A stretch of 64,000 nucleotides of DNA from Herbiconiux sp. SALV-R1 (lineage in GTDB: Bacteria; Actinomycetota; Actinomycetes; Actinomycetales; Microbacteriaceae): assembly GCF_013113715.1 (NCBI RefSeq), contig NZ_CP053344.1, forward strand, positions 3,410,001-3,474,000. Reading direction: 5' to 3'. A program made the position numbers and the translations under genes. The notes under the pieces are model-generated. The model was given only the letters and a program-made list of their open reading frames with translations, was not told the origin of the DNA and did not search any database. Of the stretch, positions 59,513 through 64,000 are shown one piece after another (position 1 is the first letter of the stretch; every line of letters begins with the position of its first letter).

Positions 59513-60814
59513 CTACCAGGGCACGGGAACGCAGGGCACGAGCTGACCCGCCTCGGCGCCCGCGCCCGGCACCACGAGCACGCCGACGGCATCGGCGAGC
59601 CCGCGGAGCATGGCGGCGCCGTGCCACGGGGTCGGGAACGCGAGCTCTCCTCCGGGTCGCGCGGGGTCGGGGCGGGTGGTGAAGGGGCGCAGCAGCGTGT
59701 GTGCGCGGGCCGGGTCGACAGGCGCGCCGAGTTCGACCGCGCGGAGCGTGGGAAGCGGCAGTTCGAGCATCCCCGCCACCAGGGGCTGCAGAAGGGTGAT
59801 GCAGCTGAGCAGCGCCGCGAGCGGGTTCCCGGGGAGCCCCACGACCCAGCGCGCGTCAGGCATGCGGGCCAGGAACGCCGGGCCGCCCGGCCTCACGTCA
59901 ATTCCGTCGACCACGACCTCGGCCCCGGCCTCGCGCAGCACCGCGCGCACGTGGTCGGCGGTCGACGAGCCCGTGCCGCCCGTGGTGACCACGATGTCGG
60001 GCTGCGGCTCGAACGAGTTCCCGTCGACGGGCGTGCGGACGTTCAGGCCGAGGGCCCCGGCCGTCGCGGCCGCGCTGTCCCCGATGCGATCCGCGGCGAC
60101 CACCCTCCCGCCCAGGGCCGCCACGACACCGGGAAGAGACGGCCCGAAGCTGTCCCGCACCTGGCCGGGGAGGGGTAACCCTTCCGTCACGACCTCGTCA
60201 CCGGTGAGGGCGAGGGCGACGGTGGGCGGGCGCCTGACGCTGAGCACGTCGCATCCGGCGCCCGCCGCGACGGCGAGGTGCACGGGCCCGAGAGTGCTGC
60301 CGCGGGTGATCAGCACGTCGCCGACGGATGCCTCGGCTCCCGCCGCCCGCACGTGCTGCCCCGGGCGGGGCTCGTCGTCGGGGCACCACGGGGCGCGGTG
60401 GAGCACGGGGTGCGCGTGGTCGAGCATCCGCACCTCGCCGTTCTCACTGCGGAGAACCGCGTCGCACCCTTCGGGGAGGAGGGCGCCGGTGACGATGTCG
60501 ACGGCCTCGCCTGCCGCCAGCTTCGACGAACTCGCCGCTGCGGCGCTCGGGTGCAGCCGCCAAGGGCCGGGCCCGGCAACGGCCCAGCCGTCCATGGCGG
60601 AGGAGGCGAAGTGCGGGAGGGGCGTGGGCGCGACGACGTCGAGTGCCGCGACCCTCGTGAGCGCTTGGGCGAGAGGCACCTCCTCCCGCGCGTCGGGGCC
60701 TCGGGCCGCTGCCGAGCAGGCACCCGCCTCGTGGGCGAGCCGACGTGCCTCGTGCCAGGTCGCGCGCTTCTGGTCGTCGGGTGCCTCCGGCGCGGCGGGG
60801 CGGGTTCTCGTCAC
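59513..60814 (-). CDS. moeA: Molybdopterin molybdenumtransferase
   Basis: A 433-residue MoeA. Domain landmarks are FASSAMDGWAV (MoeA N-terminal), TGALLPEGCDAVL, the MPT-binding DIVVTTGGTGSSTADHVRAV and VVGLPGNPLAALLS, then the C-terminal beta domain. It inserts molybdate into adenylated molybdopterin to form Mo cofactor. GTG 60814 overlaps the DUF6457 stop by 4 bases. Last gene of the mobA-DUF6457-moeA operon, facing the SUMF1-fold gene across 16 bases. Confidence 0.93.
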   Translation of the reverse strand: MTRTRPAAPEAPDDQKRATWHEARRLAHEAGACSAAARGPDAREEVPLAQALTRVAALDVVAPTPLPHFASSAMDGWAVAGPGPWRLHPSAAAASSSKLAAGEAVDIVTGALLPEGCDAVLRSENGEVRMLDHAHPVLHRAPWCPDDEPRPGQHVRAAGAEASVGDVLITRGSTLGPVHLAVAAGAGCDVLSVRRPPTVALALTGDEVVTEGLPLPGQVRDSFGPSLPGVVAALGGRVVAADRIGDSAAATAGALGLNVRTPVDGNSFEPQPDIVVTTGGTGSSTADHVRAVLREAGAEVVVDGIDVRPGGPAFLARMPDARWVVGLPGNPLAALLSCITLLQPLVAGMLELPLPTLRAVELGAPVDPARAHTLLRPFTTRPDPARPGGELAFPTPWHGAAMLRGLADAVGVLVVPGAGAEAGQLVPCVPVPW

Positions 60815-61098
60815 GGCTGCCGACCGCCGTACCTCTCCGCCAGCGCGGAGAGCGCCGCCGAGGCACGCGCCGCCGCCTCGACGGGATCGTCACCCGCCGC
60901 CATCGCCCGCCCGACGGCGATCCCCAGCAGGTAGGTGGTGACCGGCGCGGCCGGCCGCCGCACCGCGTGCGCCGCGACGCCCGCGAGCTCGAGCACGGCG
61001 GCGACGTCGGGCGTGAACCCGCTGATCTCGAGCTCCTCGCCGGCGAGCGCGGCCCACTCCGCGAGCTCGGCCGCGGTGTCGTCGGTGGGGTTCGTCAT
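60811..61098 (-). CDS. DUF6457 small protein of Mo-cofactor operons
   Basis: A 95-residue, mostly helical protein (ELAEWAALAGEELEISGF, then VAAVLELAGVAAHAVRRPAA and TTYLLGIAVGRAMAAG). It resembles the small DUF6457 proteins commonly encoded next to mobA/moeA in actinobacteria; molecular role unknown. ATG 61098 with GGAGG seven bases upstream. It overlaps both mobA and moeA by 4 bases, so it is co-translated with them and probably helps in cofactor maturation or guanylylation. Confidence 0.82.
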   Translation of the reverse strand: MTNPTDDTAAELAEWAALAGEELEISGFTPDVAAVLELAGVAAHAVRRPAAPVTTYLLGIAVGRAMAAGDDPVEAAARASAALSALAERYGGRQP

Positions 61099-62099
61099 GA
61101 TGATCCTCCGATGGTCGTCGGGCGCTGGAGAACGGCGTCGGATGCGGTGGTTGGCTGCGCGGCGAAGCGGGCGGCGGCCGATGCGGTCGGCCGCTCCACC
61201 CCGGGCCGGGCCGCGTCGGACGCGGTGGGCGGCTGCGCGCCGAAGCGAGCCGCATCAGATGCGGTGGGCGGCTCCACCTCGGGCCGTGCGGCATCGGATG
61301 CGGTGGGCGGCTGCGCGCCGAAGCGGGCGGCGTCGGCCCAGGTGTCGATGTCGGCGGTGTCCGCGGTCGGCACCCGCACGGGGAGGAGCGCCAGCCCGTC
61401 GATGAGCTGGCGCACCGACGCGCCGTCGAGACCCCCAGGGCGCTCGCGCCGGAGGGCGTTCACACGCCGGTCAAGTGAGGCACGACGGTAGACCGCGAGG
61501 AGAGGCTGGAGCCGCCCCTGGTGTTGGTCGCGCAAAGTGCTCTCATCGTGCGTTATTCGAGCATTTTGCGCGACCAATGCGAGGGGTGGTGGGTCTTCCC
61601 CTTGGGCCATCCACGCATCGATCGACTCCTCGGCACGATCTCGCAGTGCCGCCAGCACGAGGGGAAGCGCGTGTTCAACGCGGGGGTGGTCGCAGGCGAT
61701 CACCGCGACGAACGGGCCCACCGCAGTTCCCCTCCCGGGCGTCGGCTCCGGCGAGCGCCGAAGGGCCGCGAGCCCCGCGGCGATCGCCGCCGCGGGCCCA
61801 CCGAAGGGCGGCGTCTCTCGAGCGCGCAGCAGCATCCCGCCCGCCAGGCGCGGGTCGCGGAGGACGTCGCCGAGCGCGGTGGTCTCGTCGTCGGGCCCGA
61901 CAACGACGAGCCGCCCGCCCCCGCCGGGCTCGGCGCCCACGCCGGGTGCGGCGCCCGCGGCGCCGACAGCGATCGCGCCGAGGCCCGCCACCACCGCCCG
62001 CTGCAGCAGGGTCGCGCCACCCACGACGAGCGACGCCTTCGCGACGCCGTCGACGCGCGAGGAGCGACCCCCGGCCAAGACGATCACGTCGACGTGCAT
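61095..62099 (-). CDS. mobA: Molybdenum cofactor guanylyltransferase with C-terminal repeats
   Basis: A 334-residue nucleotidyltransferase. The GTP-binding start VDVIVLAGGRSSRVDGVAKA is that of MobA, with FGGPAAAIAAGLAAL, VIACDHPRVEHALP, LQPLLAVYRR and the terminal DTADIDTWADA of the family. It attaches GMP to Mo-molybdopterin. Two insertions are odd. A 54-base palindrome (61524-61577) encodes about 18 extra residues (QNARITHDESTLRDQHQ) between LALVA and GRLQPLLAVY. After the normal C-terminus, five 13-residue repeats (ARFGAQPPTASDA type) occupy 61134-61328. The core looks intact, so activity is likely. Confidence 0.88.
   Translation of the reverse strand: MHVDVIVLAGGRSSRVDGVAKASLVVGGATLLQRAVVAGLGAIAVGAAGAAPGVGAEPGGGGRLVVVGPDDETTALGDVLRDPRLAGGMLLRARETPPFGGPAAAIAAGLAALRRSPEPTPGRGTAVGPFVAVIACDHPRVEHALPLVLAALRDRAEESIDAWMAQGEDPPPLALVAQNARITHDESTLRDQHQGRLQPLLAVYRRASLDRRVNALRRERPGGLDGASVRQLIDGLALLPVRVPTADTADIDTWADAARFGAQPPTASDAARPEVEPPTASDAARFGAQPPTASDAARPGVERPTASAAARFAAQPTTASDAVLQRPTTIGGSS
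61134..61328 (-). repeat. 39-bp tandem repeat encoding 13-residue units in mobA
   Basis: Five consecutive 39-base units encode ARFGAQPPTASDA, ARPEVEPPTASDA, ARFGAQPPTASDA, ARPGVERPTASAA and ARFAAQPTTASDA. Units alternate between an ARF and an ARP form, suggesting duplication of a 78-base pair of units. All keep the reading frame. Confidence 0.9.
61524..61577. repeat. Palindromic element inserted in frame within mobA
   Basis: 61524-61542 and 61559-61577 are inverted copies (18 of 19 pairs, the exception a G/T pair) around a 16-base loop. It is markedly more AT-rich than its surroundings. Total length is 54 bases, so it adds 18 codons without breaking mobA. It looks like a REP/MITE-type insertion. 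Confidence 0.82.
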
Positions 62100-62222
62100 C
62101 CCTCCACCCTAGGCTCGTCGTCGCGGCGCCGAACCACCCTTGGCACCCAGCACGTATCGCGTACACCGAAGCAGGTATGCGGCCACCTTGATACCCACAG
62201 CACCGCGTGATACCCCTGAACG

Positions 62223-63143
62223 ATGGCCAGAATCACCGCCCGCCGCCGGGTCACCCGCATCACCGTGGGCGGCGCCCGCCAGCGGCGCGAAGACGTGCTC
62301 GCCGCCGAGGAACCGCTCGAGATCAGGGTGGGCGGTCGCTCCCTCGCCATCACGATGCGCACGCCCGGGCACGACGTCGATCTGGCCGCGGGGTTCCTGG
62401 TGTCGGAGGGCGTCATCCGGCACGGCGACGACTTCACGGCCGCCCGCTACTGCGCCGGCGCCACCGACGAGGGCCTCAACACCTACAACGTGCTCGACGT
62501 CACGCTCGCCCCGGGCGTCGCCGCGCCCGACCCGAGTCTCGAGCGCAACTTCTTCACCACGAGCTCGTGCGGAATCTGCGGCAAGGCGAGCATCGACGCC
62601 GTGCGCACCCTCTCACACTACGAGGTGGGCGGCGACACGTTCGAGCTCGATGCCGCCCTGCTCGTGACCTTCCCCCACCGACTCCGCGAGCAGCAGGCCG
62701 TGTTCGAGAAGACCGGAGGCCTGCACGCCGCCGCCCTGTTCGACGCGCTCACCGGCGATCTGCTCGTGCTGCGCGAAGACGTGGGCCGCCACAACGCCGT
62801 CGACAAGGTGATCGGATGGGCGGTGAAGGAGAACCTGCTCCCCCTGCGCCACACCGTGCTCATGGTCTCCGGGCGCGCGAGCTTCGAGCTCACCCAGAAG
62901 GCGTCGATGGCCGGCATCCCGATGCTGGCCGCCGTGTCGGCGCCGTCGTCGCTCGCGGCCGAGCTCGCCTCCGAGCTCGGCATGACGCTCGTCGGGTTCC
63001 TTCGCGGGGATTCCATGGTGGTCTACAGCGGTGCGGAGCGCATCCGTTCCTCCGACGCCGACCGCCGGCTCGAGCCAGAACACGAACCTGCCGCGGCGCA
63101 GGCACCCCACCCCGCCCTCTCCCAGACCGGAGCACCCCGATGA
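62223..63143 (+). CDS. fdhD: Formate dehydrogenase accessory sulfurtransferase
   Basis: A 306-residue FdhD. The Cys motif is SSCGICGKAS (C116 and C119), preceded by LAAGFLVSEGVI. It continues with FEKTGGLHAAALFD, LREDVGRHNAVDKVIGWA and SGRASFELTQKASMAGIP, all conserved. It transfers sulfur from a cysteine desulfurase to the Mo cofactor, an essential step for formate-dehydrogenase-type enzymes. ATG 62223 diverges from mobA, with 123 bases between; in that gap the word GATACCC occurs twice, but I see no convincing promoter. Overlaps the oxidoreductase gene by 4 bases, its expected client. The C-terminal ~30 residues are Pro/Glu/Ala-rich and variable. Confidence 0.94.
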   Translation: MARITARRRVTRITVGGARQRREDVLAAEEPLEIRVGGRSLAITMRTPGHDVDLAAGFLVSEGVIRHGDDFTAARYCAGATDEGLNTYNVLDVTLAPGVAAPDPSLERNFFTTSSCGICGKASIDAVRTLSHYEVGGDTFELDAALLVTFPHRLREQQAVFEKTGGLHAAALFDALTGDLLVLREDVGRHNAVDKVIGWAVKENLLPLRHTVLMVSGRASFELTQKASMAGIPMLAAVSAPSSLAAELASELGMTLVGFLRGDSMVVYSGAERIRSSDADRRLEPEHEPAAAQAPHPALSQTGAPR

Positions 63144-64000
63144 CCACCAAGCCCCCCGTCGACGACGTGACCGACGACGGCATCGAGGTCTCGCATCCGA
63201 AGCACTACGCGGTCGGCCTCCCCGGCGTCGTGCACTCGATGGAGCCCGCCCTCCGCCAGCTCGGCCCGCGCCGCACCCTCGAGCTCATGACCTCGATCAA
63301 CCAGCAGGGCGGCTTCGACTGCATGAGCTGCGCCTGGCCCGACCCCGACGACCGCAAGAAGCTCGAGTTCTGCGAGAACGGCGCCAAGGCCGTGATCTGG
63401 GAGGCCACCCCCGTCACCGTGCCGTCGACCTTCTGGGCCGAGCACTCGCTCACCGAGCTGGCCGAGAAGTCGGAGTACTGGCTCGGCATGCAGGGCCGCC
63501 TCACCGAGCCCGTCTACAAGCCCGCCGACTCCGACCACTACCGCCCGATCAGTTGGGACGAGGCTTTCGAGCGCATCGGCGCGAACCTCAACGCCCTCGA
63601 CTCGCCGAACCGCGCCGCCTTCTACACCAGCGGACGCGCCTCGAACGAGGCGGCCTTCGCCTACCAGCTCTTCGTGCGCGCCTTCGGCACGAACAACCTG
63701 CCCGACTGCTCGAACATGTGCCACGAGTCGACCGGCACCGCGCTCAGCGAGACCATCGGCATCGGCAAGTCGACGGTGTCGTACGACGACTTCGAGAAGG
63801 CCGAGCTCATCATCGTGATGGGCCAGAACCCGGGCACGAACCATCCGCGCATGCTCACCGCCCTCGAAGACGCGAAGAAGGCCGGAGCCACCATCGTGTC
63901 GGTGAACCCGCTGCCCGAGGCCGCACTCGAGCGCTACAAGAACCCGCAGTCGGTGCGCGGGATGCTCGGGAAGGGCACGGTCATCTCCGACCAGTTCCTG
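63140..64000 (+). CDS. FdhF/YdeP-family molybdopterin oxidoreductase (5' part)
   Basis: The first 287 codons of a molybdopterin-dependent oxidoreductase that runs off the window. The N-terminal Cys pattern (GFDCMSCAWPDP, then LEFCENGAKAVIWEAT) is that of the YdeP branch of the formate dehydrogenase alpha-subunit family, not the CxxCxxxC of classical FdhF. It is followed by the cofactor-binding region YTSGRASNEAAFAYQLFVRA, NNLPDCSNMCHESTG and IIVMGQNPGTNHPRM. E. coli YdeP is linked to acid resistance, and others act as formate dehydrogenase-like enzymes. ATG 63140 overlaps the fdhD stop, so the two are translated together. Substrate unresolved. Confidence 0.9.
   Translation, partial: MTTKPPVDDVTDDGIEVSHPKHYAVGLPGVVHSMEPALRQLGPRRTLELMTSINQQGGFDCMSCAWPDPDDRKKLEFCENGAKAVIWEATPVTVPSTFWAEHSLTELAEKSEYWLGMQGRLTEPVYKPADSDHYRPISWDEAFERIGANLNALDSPNRAAFYTSGRASNEAAFAYQLFVRAFGTNNLPDCSNMCHESTGTALSETIGIGKSTVSYDDFEKAELIIVMGQNPGTNHPRMLTALEDAKKAGATIVSVNPLPEAALERYKNPQSVRGMLGKGTVISDQFL

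Noticed and set aside
59497-60178. Continuation of the SUMF1-fold reading frame antisense to moeA
   Set aside because: Codon quality falls and residues are His/Arg/Gly-rich; explained better by a frameshift near 59295-59300.
61134-61328. Possible CRISPR array
   Set aside because: Units are contiguous coding repeats without unique spacers.

Overview
The window is uniformly very GC-rich with strong G/C third-position bias. Start and stop codons commonly overlap (ATGA, GTGA), GTG starts are frequent, and several genes appear leaderless. Together with the gene families this points to a free-living actinobacterium, most likely Microbacteriaceae; that family assignment is inference. The content is that of a plant- or litter-associated sugar-polymer user: four LacI-type and two IclR-type regulators, three ABC sugar/solute importers, a GH78 rhamnosidase, a GH2 enzyme, a large wall-anchored glycosidase and several sugar-acid enzymes.

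Layout. 0.2-4.8 kb: IclR regulator, then a KDG kinase - KDPG aldolase - mutarotase-like operon and a LacI regulator. 4.8-15.9 kb: a transport/amide island flanked by two LacI regulators, holding a nitrilase-family amidase, a sodium:solute symporter, an amidohydrolase, an AfuA/PhnS-type ABC importer and a 2H phosphoesterase. 15.9-17.05 kb: a frameshifted PDDEXK (YhcG-type) nuclease gene and a 23-bp inverted repeat. 17.1-29.3 kb: a minus-strand operon (binding protein, two permeases, NAD-dependent epimerase/dehydrogenase, mannonate dehydratase) diverging from a plus-strand multidomain glycosidase and GH78 rhamnosidase. 29.35-31.4 kb: enolase-superfamily dehydratase and SDR. 31.4-32.7 kb: Eis-like acetyltransferase. 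32.9-38.9 kb: second sugar ABC importer and GH2 hydrolase. 39-43.7 kb: IclR regulator, then class III aminotransferase - M81 protein - FAH-family hydrolase. 43.7-48.7 kb: minus-strand membrane/BAAT-hydrolase fusion, HSL-type esterase, Vgb-like lyase and pyridoxal kinase. 48.8-55.2 kb: mrpA(B)CDEFG antiporter operon. 55.2-59.5 kb: orphan HipA kinase, UBP zinc-finger protein diverging from a cNMP-domain/thioredoxin-reductase-like fusion, and a SUMF1-fold protein. 59.5-64 kb: mobA - DUF6457 - moeA facing fdhD and a YdeP-type molybdopterin oxidoreductase cut by the window end.

How the parts work together. A uronate route can be assembled: sugar or uronate uptake, oxidation/epimerisation, ManD making KDG, then KdgK and Eda giving pyruvate and glyceraldehyde-3-phosphate. 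The enzymes lie in two clusters 15-20 kb apart, but a similar LacI-type operator word occurs at the start of the lacI gene (3764-3778) and at both divergent promoters of the import/glycosidase cluster (22660-22674, 22816-22832). A second, non-phosphorylated route of the diketo-hydrolase type is suggested by GH78, dehydratase, SDR and FAH hydrolase; related upstream words at 29.3, 32.7 and 40.0 kb, with an IclR gene among them, suggest co-regulation. All three ABC operons carry a perfect GC-rich hairpin immediately after the binding-protein gene. The last 4.5 kb is a molybdenum-cofactor/oxidoreductase module.

There is no rRNA, tRNA, CRISPR array or intact mobile element that I can see, and no gene-free stretch longer than about 250 bases.
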